Notes: generated from the letters alone by a model not told the origin. A stretch of 64,000 bases of DNA from Pseudoclavibacter chungangensis (GCF_013410545.1 NZ_JACCFV010000001.1:620001-684000); one strand, 5' to 3'; numbered from the stretch's first letter, positions 44,542-53,806 are shown. Made by a program: numbers and translations.

Positions 44542-45057
44542 TCAGCTCCCGTACGCGTCGCTGATCTCGTCGAGCCGGTCCCACGCCCGCTCGACGGCGT
44601 CGTCCTCGCCGTCGACCGCGAGGGCGAGCGCGTCGAGCATGACGTGCCATCCGATCGCGAACTCGGTCGCGGCGTCCGCGTCCGCTCCGTCGTGTACGAG
44701 CCCGAGTGCGGTGGCGCCAGTCCCGTCCGGTGACACGCTCCAGGTGACCACCGAGTCGTCGATGCCCTCCCACTGCCACGTGTGCGCGTACCGGCCGTCG
44801 GGGGCGTCGTCCGTCGCGGGCTCCGCGACGAGCACCGTTCCCGTCGCGACGAGGTCCTCGCCGAAGTCGAATCGGATCGAGCCGCCCACGCGTGGATCGA
44901 GCCGGCAGTCGGGCAGCCACTCGGCGAGTCGATCGGCGTCCGTCAGCCACGTCCATGCGTCGACGGGGCCGATCGGGAGCGTGCGGCGCAATTCGATGCG
45001 GACCCGTCCGTCCTCGTCGTTCGAGAGCGTCGCTCGGTCGTCGTCGGGCCTCGTCAC
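44542..45057 (-). CDS. SRPBCC (AHSA1-type) protein
   Basis: 171 residues from the GTG at 45057. START-like fold signals: IELRRTLPIGPVDAWTWLTDADRLAEWLPDC (two runs), then GGSIRFDF, TWQWEGIDDSVVTWSV and a C-terminal helix GWHVMLDALALAV. Members bind hydrophobic ligands or assist chaperones, and are often paired with ArsR genes, which is not the case here. The specific role is unknown. Confidence 0.85.
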   Translation of the reverse strand: MTRPDDDRATLSNDEDGRVRIELRRTLPIGPVDAWTWLTDADRLAEWLPDCRLDPRVGGSIRFDFGEDLVATGTVLVAEPATDDAPDGRYAHTWQWEGIDDSVVTWSVSPDGTGATALGLVHDGADADAATEFAIGWHVMLDALALAVDGEDDAVERAWDRLDEISDAYGS

Positions 45058-45262
45058 GGTGCTGTCCTCCGCTCGGCGCCACGCGGGCGCTCGGTGCTCG
45101 TCGTGGTGTCCGGCGGGCGAATCGCCCGGTCGGCCACATGCTGGAACTCGCCGCCGGAGTCCAATAGCGTCGGTCCCGGCCCGGCGCGATCGACGATACC
45201 CGGCGGGGCCCGGTCATCGCCCGAGGCGGTGCCCGTTCGATCGGCCCACGAAGGGAATCCGC

Positions 45263-46306
45263 ATGTCGTACCTCGCAGCAGACGACCGATACGAGCACAT
45301 GCCCTATCGGCGCACCGGTCGGTCGGGCCTCGATCTGCCGGCGCTCTCGCTCGGCTACTGGCACAACTTCGGCGACGACCGCTCGTTCGAGACGCAGCGC
45401 GCCATCAGCCGCCGCGCATTCGATCTCGGGATCACCCACCACGATCTCGCGAACAACTACGGCCCGCCGTACGGCTCGGCCGAGCGCAACTTCGGCAAGC
45501 TGCTCCGCGAGGACTTCGCGCCGTACCGCGACGAGCTCGTCATCTCGACGAAGGCCGGGTGGGACATGTGGCCCGGACCCTACGGTCAGGGCGGCGGATC
45601 GCGGAAGTACGTGCTCGCGTCGCTCGATCAGTCGCTCGAACGGCTCGGTCTCGACTACGTCGACATCTTCTACTCGCACCGGCTCGACGCCTCGACTCCC
45701 CTCGAGGAGACGATGGGTGCGCTGCACACGGCGGTCCAGCAGGGCAAGGCGCTCTACGTGGGCATCTCGTCGTACGACGCGGCGCGGACGCGGGAGGCCG
45801 CCGAGATCCTGCGCGATCTGGGGACGCCGCTCCTCATCCACCAGCCCTCGTACTCGATGCTCAACCGGTGGATCGAGACGACGGGTCTGCTCGACGCGGT
45901 GGGGGAGCTGGGCGTCGGCGTCATCGGCTTCACCCCGCTCGCGCAGGGCCTGCTCACGAGTCGCTACCTGAACGGCGTCCCGGCGGACTCGCGCGCCGCG
46001 CACGACTCGTCGCTCGACCGCGACACGATCACGCCCGAGGTCGTCGAACGGCTTCGCGCGCTCGACGCGATCGCCACCGAACGCGGGCAGACGCTCGCGC
46101 AACTCGCGCTCGCGTGGGCACTGCGCGACGAGCGGGTCACCTCGCTCGTCATCGGCGCCTCGCGTGTCGAGCAGCTCGAGGAGAACGTCGCCACACTCGG
46201 GCGACTCGACTTCGACGACGCCGAGCTCGCCCGGATCGACGAGCTCATCACGGCGCCGACCGCGGGGGTCGACCTGTGGGAGGCGGCACGCGAGGGGCGC
46301 GTCTGA
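45263..46306 (+). CDS. Aldo/keto reductase, YghZ/GAP-reductase type
   Basis: 347 residues. Tetrad region: Asp and Tyr in THHDLANNYGPPYGSAE (TxxxLANNYGPPxGxAE is diagnostic for this subgroup), Lys in VISTKAGWDMWPGPYG and His in YVDIFYSHR. NADPH site near IGASRVEQLEENV. E. coli relatives reduce L-glyceraldehyde-3-phosphate and methylglyoxal. AAGGGA precedes the ATG. Monocistronic and divergent from the SRPBCC gene. Confidence 0.9.
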   Translation: MSYLAADDRYEHMPYRRTGRSGLDLPALSLGYWHNFGDDRSFETQRAISRRAFDLGITHHDLANNYGPPYGSAERNFGKLLREDFAPYRDELVISTKAGWDMWPGPYGQGGGSRKYVLASLDQSLERLGLDYVDIFYSHRLDASTPLEETMGALHTAVQQGKALYVGISSYDAARTREAAEILRDLGTPLLIHQPSYSMLNRWIETTGLLDAVGELGVGVIGFTPLAQGLLTSRYLNGVPADSRAAHDSSLDRDTITPEVVERLRALDAIATERGQTLAQLALAWALRDERVTSLVIGASRVEQLEENVATLGRLDFDDAELARIDELITAPTAGVDLWEAAREGRV

Positions 46307-46343
46307 CGGCACGGATGCATCGTCGCGGGTGACGGACGTCGCG

Positions 46344-46814
46344 TCAGGATGCGTCGGCGGCCGCGCGAACGTGCGCGGCGAGCTGTTCGAGCGAGGTCGT
46401 GAGCGCCCGTGAATGCTCGCCGGCGTCGATGCCGTCGGGGACGTCCGTCGCCCGGACCGTGATGATCGTGCGGTCCTCCGTCCCGCTCAGTGCCCAGGTC
46501 ATCGTCATGGTTCCCGCGAAGCGCGGGTCGTCGGACGCGAACTCGATCCGTTCGACGACCCGGCGGTCGGTGACGATCTCGGCGAACTCCGCTTCGACGA
46601 CGTCCGTGTCGTCCGTGGACTTCCCGCCGCCCGCCTCGTCGAAGCGGAGCACCATGCGGTACCCGCCGCCGTCGGTCGCGTCGAAGCGCTCCATCGTCGC
46701 GTGCGCCCCGGGCGGCGGGAGCCACGCGCTCCGCGCGTCGGGATCGAGGAGCGCGCGGAACACGTCACTGCGGGGCGCGTGGACGAGGACGGAGGCCGTG
46801 TCGGTGCGGGACAT
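46344..46814 (-). CDS. SRPBCC (AHSA1-type) protein
   Basis: 156 residues. Pattern SVLVHAPRSDVFRALLDPDARSAWLPP, GGGYRMVLRFDEAGGGKSTDDTDVVEAEF (in parts), VERIEFASDDPRFAGTMTMTW, and a C-terminal helix ALTTSLEQLAAHV. Matches SRPBCC proteins of the Aha1/polyketide-cyclase-like branch. Second such gene in 2 kb but only distantly similar to the first, so not a recent duplicate. Role unknown. Confidence 0.85.
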   Translation of the reverse strand: MSRTDTASVLVHAPRSDVFRALLDPDARSAWLPPPGAHATMERFDATDGGGYRMVLRFDEAGGGKSTDDTDVVEAEFAEIVTDRRVVERIEFASDDPRFAGTMTMTWALSGTEDRTIITVRATDVPDGIDAGEHSRALTTSLEQLAAHVRAAADAS

Positions 46815-46887
46815 GCGGGGAGTGTAGGGGCGCCGCCTGGCCGTCCCGGGCGTGGTCCTTGACAGTCCCGGTGCCGCTCCGGAAAAT

Positions 46888-46904
46888 TGAGAAAGCGCTT
46901 ACTC
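46888..46904. promoter_or_regulatory. LacI-type operator upstream of the GMC oxidoreductase
   Basis: TGAGAAAGCGCTTACTC, one mismatch from the symmetrical TGAGTAAGCGCTTACTCA form. 32 bp before the start codon. One of four near-identical sites in the window. Confidence 0.75.
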
Positions 46905-46936
46905 GCATCGTGGCGACAGCGTCGAGGAGGAAACCC

Positions 46937-48550
46937 GTGACCAACCAGCAAGCGTTCGACTACATCATCGCCGGGGGAGGGACGGCAGGAAGCGTGCTCG
47001 CCGGTCGGCTGAGCGAGGACCCGTCGGTCCGCGTCCTGCTCCTCGAGGCGGGACGCTCGGATCGCCACCCGTTCATCCACGTGCCCGCCGGGTTCGCGAA
47101 GCTCACGGCCGGCCCCTTCCAGTGGGGCTACTCGAGCGTTCCGCAGGAGCACGGCAACGGACGGCGGATCCCGCTCGCGCAGGGGCGCGTGCTCGGCGGC
47201 GGCGGATCCATCAACGCCCAGGTGTTCACGCGCGGGGTCGACGGTGACTACGACGGCTGGGCGAACGAGTACGGCGCGGAGGGCTGGTCGGCCGCCGATG
47301 TGCGCCCGTACTTCGTGCGCTCCGAGCGCAACAACCGACTCGCCGGACCGCGCCACGGCACGGAGGGGCCCCTCGGCGTCTCCGATCTCGCCTCGCCGCA
47401 CCCGCTGTCGCGGGACTTCGTGAAGGCCGGGCAGGAGTTCGGTCTGCCCTACAGCAACGACTCCAACGGTGACCGCCAGGAGGGCATCGGCTTCTACCAG
47501 ACCACGACGTACAACGGTCGGCGCTGCAGCGCGGCCGTCGCGTACCTCGGTGGGGGAGCCCGCAAGCGACCGAACCTCGTCGTCCGCACGCACGTCACCG
47601 TGTCGCGCATCATCGTCACCGACGGGCGTGCCACCGGCGTCGAGGTCATCGAGAACGGCACGCGGCACCGCTGCCTCGCGCGACGCGAGGTCCTCGTCGC
47701 GAGCGGCGCGTTCGGCTCCCCCAAGCTCCTGCAGCTCTCCGGCATCGGCGACCCCGCGGATCTCGCGGCGGCCGGGGTCGAGACGGTGCACGCACTTCCG
47801 GGTGTGGGCAAGAACCTGCAGGACCACTGCGATCTCGACATCATCGACGAGCTGAAGGACTACGCCAGCCTCGACCGGCTGAACAGGGTACGTCCCGCGA
47901 CCGCGATCGCGGGCCTCGAGTACCTCGCGTTCCGCTCGGGTCCCCTCGCCTCGACGGTGGTCGAGGCCGGCGGCTTCAGCTTCGGCGACCCGAACGAGGC
48001 CACCCCGGATCTGCAGTTCCACTTCCTCCCCGCCGCCGGGGTCGAGGCCGGCATCGGGTCCGTGCGTCCCGGCTACGGGGCGACCCTCAACTCCTGCTTC
48101 GTGCGACCGCGGAGCCGCGGGACCGTGCGCATCGCGTCCGCCGACCCGACCGTCGCGCCGCTCATCGACCCGAACTACCTCGCCGACGAGCGCGATCTCG
48201 AGATGGCCGTCGTCGGGGTCGAGCAGAGCCGCGAGATCATGGCGCAGCCCTCCATGGCGCGCAACATCAAGAAAGAGCACATCGGCGACGGCAGTCCCGT
48301 GCGCACGAAGGACGAGCTCGTCCGGTTCGTGCGCAACTTCGGCCGCACCTCCTACCACCCCGTCGGGACGTGCGCCATGGGCGTCTCGGACGACTCGGTC
48401 GTCTCGCCGCGTCTCCAGGTGCACGGCCTCGAGGGCCTGCGCGTCATCGACTCCTCGATCATGCCGCGCATCGTGAGCTCGAACACGCAGGCGCCGACCG
48501 TGATGATCGCCGAGAAGGCGGTCGACATGATCCGCGAGGACGCTCGCTGA
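46937..48550 (+). CDS. GMC-family flavin oxidoreductase (choline dehydrogenase-like)
   Basis: 537 residues from the GTG at 46937, preceded by AGGAGG six bases away. FAD motif YIIAGGGTAGSVLAGRLSED and GMC signatures GRVLGGGGSINAQVFTRG and ASGAFGSPKLLQLSGIG. The C-terminal catalytic region has His in TSYHPVGTCAMG and Asn in SSNTQAPTVM. Oxidises a primary alcohol or polyol to an aldehyde. The shared operator links it to the aldehyde dehydrogenase and the ABC importer nearby, so its substrate is probably the imported compound or a product of it rather than choline. Confidence 0.9.
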   Translation: MTNQQAFDYIIAGGGTAGSVLAGRLSEDPSVRVLLLEAGRSDRHPFIHVPAGFAKLTAGPFQWGYSSVPQEHGNGRRIPLAQGRVLGGGGSINAQVFTRGVDGDYDGWANEYGAEGWSAADVRPYFVRSERNNRLAGPRHGTEGPLGVSDLASPHPLSRDFVKAGQEFGLPYSNDSNGDRQEGIGFYQTTTYNGRRCSAAVAYLGGGARKRPNLVVRTHVTVSRIIVTDGRATGVEVIENGTRHRCLARREVLVASGAFGSPKLLQLSGIGDPADLAAAGVETVHALPGVGKNLQDHCDLDIIDELKDYASLDRLNRVRPATAIAGLEYLAFRSGPLASTVVEAGGFSFGDPNEATPDLQFHFLPAAGVEAGIGSVRPGYGATLNSCFVRPRSRGTVRIASADPTVAPLIDPNYLADERDLEMAVVGVEQSREIMAQPSMARNIKKEHIGDGSPVRTKDELVRFVRNFGRTSYHPVGTCAMGVSDDSVVSPRLQVHGLEGLRVIDSSIMPRIVSSNTQAPTVMIAEKAVDMIREDAR

Positions 48551-48583
48551 CACGAACGTCGCGAACGCCACGAACGCCACGAA

Positions 48584-48628
48584 CGGGCGGGCGGTGCCGG
48601 ACGAACCTCGTCCGGCACCGCCCGCCCG
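48584..48628. terminator. 21-bp perfect hairpin after the GMC gene
   Basis: CGGGCGGGCGGTGCCGGACG plus A, exact complement after an ACC loop. Preceded by a short tandem of ACGAACGCC-like units (48552-48580). Confidence 0.85.
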
Positions 48629-48710
48629 CCGCGGACGCCCGACGTCGTGATCGGCCGGCGGACGGCTCCGGCCGTCGCGCCGCACTCGACACGTGTCCGC
48701 GTGGGCGGGA

Positions 48711-48756
48711 CGACGAGGCGGGGCCCACCGTGCGCACGGTGGGCCCCGCCTCGTCG
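48711..48756. terminator. 46-bp perfect palindrome before the aldehyde dehydrogenase stop
   Basis: Both 23-base halves (starting CGACGAGGCGGGG, centre GTGC|GCAC) are exactly complementary, leaving only a minimal turn. Probably the terminator for the minus-strand gene, separate from the hairpin serving the plus-strand gene. Confidence 0.8.
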
Positions 48757-48796
48757 TCCTGCCTCGGTTCGTCCTCGCCTCGGTGTCGTCGATGCC

Positions 48797-50278
48797 TCAG
48801 GCGAGCGAGGTGCGGATCTGGATCGTCTTGACCTCGGTGAACTCCTCGAAACCGACCTGGCCCATCTCGCGCCCGTAGCCGCTGCGCTTGACGCCCCCGC
48901 CGGGCAGTTGCGGCGCACCGTCGATCGTCGTGTTCACCCACACCGTGCCGCTGCGCAGGCGACGGGAGACCTCGAGGGCGGTGTCGATGCTGCCGCTCCA
49001 CACCGAGTTCGCGAGGCCGTAGTCGACGGCGTTCGCGAGGCGCACCGCCTCGTCGGTGTCGGTGAAGCGCGTCACCGCGAGCACCGGCCCGAACACCTCC
49101 TCCGAGAACAGCCGCGTGCCGGGGGCGACGTGGTCGACGATCGTGGGCGCGACGTAGAACCCGTCGCCGAAGGCACCCTCCGTGAGGCGCTCACCGCCCG
49201 ACACGACGGTCGCGCCGTCCTCGCGGGCTCCGGCGACGAAGCCGAGCACGTCGTCGAGGTGCTGCTCGTGGATCATCGCGCCGACGGTCGCCTCCTCGTC
49301 GAGCGGCGCACCGACGTGCAACTCGGCGGCCTTCCGGCCGAGCACGGCCACGAACTCGTCCGCGATGTCCTCGTGCACGAGCAGGCGGGCGCCCGACACG
49401 CAGCACTCACCGGAGTTGAACGTGACGGCGAACAGCACGCCGTCGGCGGCCTTCTCGAGGTCCGCGTCGGGGAAGACGATGCTCGCCGCCTTGCCGCCGA
49501 GTTCGAGGGAGAGTCGCTTGAGCGTGCCCGAGGAGGCCGCGACGATCGACTCGCCGACGGCCGTGCTCCCGGTGAAGGACAGGAAGTCCACCTCGGGGGA
49601 GCGCGCGAGCAGCTCGCCGACAACGCGCCCCGGCCCGGTCACGACGTTGAAGACGCCGCTCGGGAGGCGGGCCTCCTCGAGGAGCGATGCGACCTCGAGG
49701 GTCGTGCCCGCCGTGAGCTCTGACGGCTTGCAGACCGCCGTGCAGCCGGCGGCGAGCGCGAACGGGAGCTTCTGCATGAGGAGCAGGAGCGGGAAGTTCC
49801 ACGGGGTCACCATCGCCACGACGCCGCACGGTTCGCGCGTCACGAGCCCCGTGAATCCGGGTCCGAGATTCGTGTGCACGTCGCCGTGTGTCGTGAGCGC
49901 GCACGCGGCCGCGTACTCGACGAGGCCGATGCTGCCCTCGACGTCGCCCCGGGCCGTCGAGATCGGCTTGCCCGTCTCCTCCGCCTCGATGCGCGCGAGC
50001 TTCTCGTGGTCGCGTCGCATGAGCGTCGCGAGCGTCGAGAGCACGCGGGACCGGGCCTGGCCCGAGATCGTCGGCCACTCGCCCTCGTCGAACGCGCGGC
50101 GAGCGGCGTCGATCCCGCGCTGGGTCACGTGCTCGTCGGCGCGCGCGAAGCGGGCGACGAGCTCGCCCGTCCCGGGGTTTCGCCGTTCGAACGGCTCCGA
50201 GTCGAGATGCTCGGTCGCGCCGTCGATGACGACACCGTACGACTTGACCCGGTTGATGTCCGTGTGGGTTGCTGCCAT
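48797..50278 (-). CDS. Aldehyde dehydrogenase (NAD-dependent)
   Basis: 493 residues. Motifs AMVTPWNFPLLL, KPSELT, FTGSTAVGESI, LELGGKAA with the general-base Glu, and NSGECCVSGARLL, where the first or second Cys of the CC pair is the nucleophile. Close to betaine-aldehyde and related dehydrogenases. AAGGAG before the ATG and a perfect AAGCGCTT operator just upstream. Probably oxidises the aldehyde made by the GMC enzyme or the alcohol dehydrogenase of the same regulon. Confidence 0.92.
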   Translation of the reverse strand: MAATHTDINRVKSYGVVIDGATEHLDSEPFERRNPGTGELVARFARADEHVTQRGIDAARRAFDEGEWPTISGQARSRVLSTLATLMRRDHEKLARIEAEETGKPISTARGDVEGSIGLVEYAAACALTTHGDVHTNLGPGFTGLVTREPCGVVAMVTPWNFPLLLLMQKLPFALAAGCTAVCKPSELTAGTTLEVASLLEEARLPSGVFNVVTGPGRVVGELLARSPEVDFLSFTGSTAVGESIVAASSGTLKRLSLELGGKAASIVFPDADLEKAADGVLFAVTFNSGECCVSGARLLVHEDIADEFVAVLGRKAAELHVGAPLDEEATVGAMIHEQHLDDVLGFVAGAREDGATVVSGGERLTEGAFGDGFYVAPTIVDHVAPGTRLFSEEVFGPVLAVTRFTDTDEAVRLANAVDYGLANSVWSGSIDTALEVSRRLRSGTVWVNTTIDGAPQLPGGGVKRSGYGREMGQVGFEEFTEVKTIQIRTSLA

Positions 50279-50287
50279 AGGAACTCC

Positions 50288-50307
50288 TTGGGTAAGCGCT
50301 TACTCAA
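50288..50307. promoter_or_regulatory. LacI-type operator upstream of the aldehyde dehydrogenase
   Basis: TTGGGTAAGCGCTTACTCAA with the perfect core GTAAGCGCTTAC, directly before the AAGGAG of the minus-strand gene, so binding would block its promoter or start. Confidence 0.78.
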
Positions 50308-50373
50308 TTTGGCGCGCGGCGGTTGCAGCGTATCACCGCGCTCGGTGCGACGGGAGTCTCGACGCCTCGGCTC

Positions 50374-50392
50374 TGAGGAAACCGTTTACTGA
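50374..50392. promoter_or_regulatory. Variant operator upstream of the LacI gene
   Basis: TGAGGAAACCGTTTACTGA. Same spacing as the other sites but with a changed centre (AACCGTTT), 38 bp before the regulator's ATG. Possible weaker self-regulation site. Confidence 0.55.
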
Positions 50393-50430
50393 TCGACTAG
50401 GCTCCCTGTGGAATCACGGAAGGATCCCCA

Positions 50431-51432
50431 ATGGCGCGAGAATCCACCCGGCGGGTCACGATCCAGCACGTCGCCGACGAGGCCGAGGTGTCGATCGCGA
50501 CCGTCTCGCGCGTCGTGAACGGCGACGCGAAGGTGAGCCCGGTGCTCGCCGAGCGGGTTCGCGAGGTCGCCGGCCGCCTCGGCTACCGGCCGTTCGCAGC
50601 GGCGAGGGATCTCGCCTCGGGGCACTATCGCAGCATAGGGGTCGTCGTCCCCGACCTCGGCAACCCGTACTTCTACGACGTCATCAAGGCGACGAGCGTC
50701 GGCGCCTCGGCCGAGGGGTATCGGCTCGTCATCTCCGATTCGGGGGACGACCCGGCCGTCGAACTCAGCATCGCCCGGGAACGACTGTCACAGGTCGACG
50801 GACTCCTGTTGCTCTCGTCGCGCATCGACGCCGACGGTCTCGCGACGCTCGCCCGAGCGACCACGCCCGTGACGCTCGTGAACCGCGTGGATCCCGAGTC
50901 CGGCCTGCCCGCCGTCGCGGTCGACAACTTCTCGGCCATGCTCGGCCTGTGTCACCACCTGTCCGTGCTCGGGCACCGACGGGTCGTGTACCTCGCGGGT
51001 TCCGCGAACGCGTGGCAGAACCGGGAGCGGTGGCGCGCGATCGAACAGGCCCGGGTCATGGGGCTCGAGGCGACGCGCATCGATGTCGCGGCGACGATCG
51101 AGAGCGGTGTCGCCCACGCGGAGGCCGCGCTCGAGACGAAGCCCACCGCGATCATCTGCTGCAACGACCTCATCGCCGTCGGGCTGCTCACGAGGCTCCG
51201 TGAGCTCGGGGTCCGCGTGCCCGAGGACGTGTCGGTGACGGGATTCGACGACATCGATTTCGCCCAGCACACGGTGCCGACGCTCACGACCGCCGTGAGT
51301 CCCCGGGCCGAGCTCGGCGACCGCTCGTGGCGTGTGTTGCGCGCGCTGCTCGCGGGCGAGCAGCCGCCCGCGGTGCCACTGCTCCTGGCGACCGTCGTGC
51401 ACCGTGGCTCGACCGGTCCGGCGCGCGACTGA
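50431..51432 (+). CDS. LacI-family transcriptional regulator
   Basis: 333 residues. N-terminal helix-turn-helix and hinge (VTIQHVADEAEVSIATVSRVVNG ... VREVAGRLGYRPFAAARDLASG), then a sugar-binding domain from ~62 (IGVVVPDLGNPYFYDVIK ... GLLLLSSRID ... IICCNDLIAVGLLTRLRELG ... SVTGFDDIDFAQHTVP). It sits between the aldehyde dehydrogenase and the ABC importer operon, both of which carry the same operator, and is the obvious repressor of both plus the GMC gene. Confidence 0.92.
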   Translation: MARESTRRVTIQHVADEAEVSIATVSRVVNGDAKVSPVLAERVREVAGRLGYRPFAAARDLASGHYRSIGVVVPDLGNPYFYDVIKATSVGASAEGYRLVISDSGDDPAVELSIARERLSQVDGLLLLSSRIDADGLATLARATTPVTLVNRVDPESGLPAVAVDNFSAMLGLCHHLSVLGHRRVVYLAGSANAWQNRERWRAIEQARVMGLEATRIDVAATIESGVAHAEAALETKPTAIICCNDLIAVGLLTRLRELGVRVPEDVSVTGFDDIDFAQHTVPTLTTAVSPRAELGDRSWRVLRALLAGEQPPAVPLLLATVVHRGSTGPARD

Positions 51433-51486
51433 CCGAGGCCCGCTCCGAAGTCGTGCTTGCGCGTTCCGTGCGGGGGTCGTATGGTC

Positions 51487-51503
51487 CATGAAAGCGCTTA
51501 CTA
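51487..51503. promoter_or_regulatory. LacI-type operator, distal site of the ABC operon
   Basis: CATGAAAGCGCTTACTA around 51487-51503, ~87 bp upstream of a second copy. Paired sites at roughly eight helical turns could allow looping. Confidence 0.68.
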
Positions 51504-51573
51504 GCCCGATTCGCCGCCCCCGGTCGAGAACGATCTCGTCGAGGGAAGCTCGGATCGGCGAAGCTTGACTTTG

Positions 51574-51590
51574 TGAGTAAGCGCTTACAC
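51574..51590. promoter_or_regulatory. LacI-type operator, proximal site of the ABC operon
   Basis: TGAGTAAGCGCTTACAC, best match to the symmetrical form, 70 bp before the binding-protein ATG. An upstream in-frame GTG at 51573 overlaps this site and is not taken as a start. Confidence 0.75.
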
Positions 51591-51659
51591 GATGCGAGTC
51601 CCACGGGACGACGTTTCAACGAGGAAACCAAGCATCACCTGCACCGTAGGGAAGATTCA

Positions 51660-52763
51660 ATGAGGAATTCGTTCAGGGTGGCCGCCGTCGCGGCCGGTCT
51701 CGTCACCGTCCTGCTCGGCGCGACCGCGTGCGCCGACGCCGTCTCGAGTGGCGGCGGGAGCGGCGAGGCCGGGCAGTGTGCCCCGGAGGACGTGCAGCTC
51801 GTGCAGTCGGGCCGCGGACTCGACAACGAGTACTACGTCGCCGTCGACGCGGCGGCACGCGCGTTCGCGGCGTCGCAGGGGCTCGAGGACAACTATCACT
51901 GGATCGCGAGCGACGGCGACTCGTCGAAGCAGCTCCGCCAGATCAAGTCGATCCTCGCGAAGGGGGGCGAGTGCGTCGTGCTCAACGTCGACGCGAACGA
52001 GTCCTCGCTCGTGCCGTCGATCGTCAAGGAGGCAGAGAACGCGGGCGCCTGGCTCGTCACGCAGTGGAACCGTCCCGACGGGGTCGCGCCGGAGACGAGC
52101 GACTCGCCGAACTGGGTCGCGCACATGTCGGTGGACGGCGTGCCCCAGGGATACGAGACCGCGAAGGCGCTCTTCGAACGCATGGGCGGGAGCGGGTCGA
52201 TCGTCGCGCTGCAGGGCATCCTCGACAACCCGCCGGCGAAGGAACGCTTCGAGGGCCTGCAGCAGGCACTCGAGGAGTACCCGGGCATCACGCTCCTCGA
52301 GGACCAGACCGCCGAGTGGTCGCGAACCTCCGCGCAGGACATCACCCAGACCTTCCTCACGAAGTACCCGGGCCAGATCGGCGGGGTGTGGGCCGCGAAC
52401 GACTCGATGGCGCTCGGTGCGCTCGAAGCGATCAAGAACGCCGGCCAGCAGGGGACGATCGCGGTCTCCGGCATCGACGGACTGAGCGAGGCGATCGACC
52501 TCGTGCAGGATCCCGCGAGCGGCTACGTCGCGACGTCGCAGTCCACGGCCGCCGCCCAGGCCGCCTTCGGCCTCGCGATCGGCCTCGCGGCCGCCACGGG
52601 CCAGATCGACCCGAGCTCCGAGCCCGCCGAGCACCGCTCCTTCTATCTGAAGCCCCTGCCCGCGGTCACCCCGGACACGGCATCCTCGCTGCCCGACCCG
52701 GCCGATATCAGCGGGTTCGACCTGACGGACATCTGGTCGGAGGTCGGGGGGCCGATCACATGA
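51660..52763 (+). CDS. Sugar ABC transporter substrate-binding lipoprotein
   Basis: 367 residues from the ATG at 51660, with AGGGAAG upstream. Lipoprotein signal with Cys at residue 24 (LLGATAC). The mature part is a type I sugar-binding fold of the RbsB/YtfQ kind (QIKSILAKGGECVVLNVD ... GSIVALQGILDNPPAKER ... IGGVWAANDSMALGALEAI ... SGIDGLSEAIDLV). It delivers a sugar or polyol to the two permeases. First gene of an operon continuing to at least the alcohol dehydrogenase. Confidence 0.92.
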   Translation: MRNSFRVAAVAAGLVTVLLGATACADAVSSGGGSGEAGQCAPEDVQLVQSGRGLDNEYYVAVDAAARAFAASQGLEDNYHWIASDGDSSKQLRQIKSILAKGGECVVLNVDANESSLVPSIVKEAENAGAWLVTQWNRPDGVAPETSDSPNWVAHMSVDGVPQGYETAKALFERMGGSGSIVALQGILDNPPAKERFEGLQQALEEYPGITLLEDQTAEWSRTSAQDITQTFLTKYPGQIGGVWAANDSMALGALEAIKNAGQQGTIAVSGIDGLSEAIDLVQDPASGYVATSQSTAAAQAAFGLAIGLAAATGQIDPSSEPAEHRSFYLKPLPAVTPDTASSLPDPADISGFDLTDIWSEVGGPIT

Positions 52764-53806
52764 CCCGCCTCGACAAGACCATCAGTGCGGCCGCGACGGC
52801 CGTCCCCGAGACGGACACGCGCTCCGGCCGGGCCGAGCGACTGCGCGCGCTCGTGAGCTCCGAGCGGGTCCCCGTGCCCGCGCTCCTCGTCCTGCTCGTC
52901 ATCGCGATCGTCATGCTCGTCGTGAATCCCGTCTTCCTGAGCCCGGGCAACCTCCGGGGCATCGCCGAGCAGAGCGCCGTGCCCATCGTCGTCGCGGTCG
53001 GGATGACGTTCGTGATCCTCATGGGTGGGATCGACCTGAGCCTGCCCGGCGTCATGGCGGCCGTCTCGCTCGTGACCGCGCTCACGCTCGCGAACGACCG
53101 CACGGGCCTCGACCTCGGGCTGTGGTCCATACCGCTCGGCTGCGCCGTCGGCGCGGCGCTCGGGCTCCTCGCGGGCCTGTCGGTCGCCGTGCTCAAGGTC
53201 CCGTCGTTCATCGTGACGATCGGGACGTGGCAGATCGGGCTCGGCATCGGCCTGCTCCTCTTCGGCGCGAAGCCCCCGCGCATCCTCGACGACGGCGTCC
53301 GCCAGCTCGTCAACGGGACCGTGCTGGGGGTCGCCGGCGCCGTGTGGATCGCGCTCGCGGTCGTCGTGCTCGGGTGGCTCCTCGAGACGCCCACCCGCTT
53401 CGGTCGGTACGCGTTCGTCATCGGCGGCAGTGAGGAGATCGCCCGGCTCTCGGGCGTCCCCGTGCGTCGCTACCGCGCCGCCTCGTTCGCGGTCGCGGGC
53501 GGGACGGCCGGCCTCGCCGCCGTCCTCGCGACACTCCGGACGGGCGTCGGCGACGTCGGAATGGGCGACAGCCTCCTGTTCACGACGATCGCGGGCATCG
53601 TGATCGGCGGCACCCTCCTGACGGGCGGCAAGGGCGGGGTCGTGCACTCCGTCGTCGGCGTCGTCGTGATCGTCGTCATCTCCAACGCCATGGTGCTCGG
53701 CGGCGTCAGTTCCTACATCCAGCAGGCCGTCCAGGGCGGCGTGGTCATCGTGGCCGCGGCCCTGTCGCTGTGGCGACTGCGCGCGAGATTGCGAGTCGTG
53801 AAATGA
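52760..53806 (+). CDS. Sugar ABC transporter permease (RbsC-like, first)
   Basis: 348 residues, about nine hydrophobic segments after a ~38-residue tail. RbsC-family markers: VAVGMTFVILMGGIDLSLPG, VPSFIVTIGTWQIG, TRFGRYAFVIGGSEEIARLSGVPV (in two runs) and GTLLTGGKGGV. Overlaps the binding-protein stop as ATGA and the ATPase start at its end. Works with the second permease, probably as a heterodimer. Confidence 0.92.
   Translation: MTRLDKTISAAATAVPETDTRSGRAERLRALVSSERVPVPALLVLLVIAIVMLVVNPVFLSPGNLRGIAEQSAVPIVVAVGMTFVILMGGIDLSLPGVMAAVSLVTALTLANDRTGLDLGLWSIPLGCAVGAALGLLAGLSVAVLKVPSFIVTIGTWQIGLGIGLLLFGAKPPRILDDGVRQLVNGTVLGVAGAVWIALAVVVLGWLLETPTRFGRYAFVIGGSEEIARLSGVPVRRYRAASFAVAGGTAGLAAVLATLRTGVGDVGMGDSLLFTTIAGIVIGGTLLTGGKGGVVHSVVGVVVIVVISNAMVLGGVSSYIQQAVQGGVVIVAAALSLWRLRARLRVVK

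Noticed and set aside
48552..48585. CRISPR-like or tandem array of ACGAACGCC units
   Set aside because: Only three to four imperfect 9-bp units with no spacers, directly leading into a terminator stem. No CRISPR array is visible anywhere in the window.
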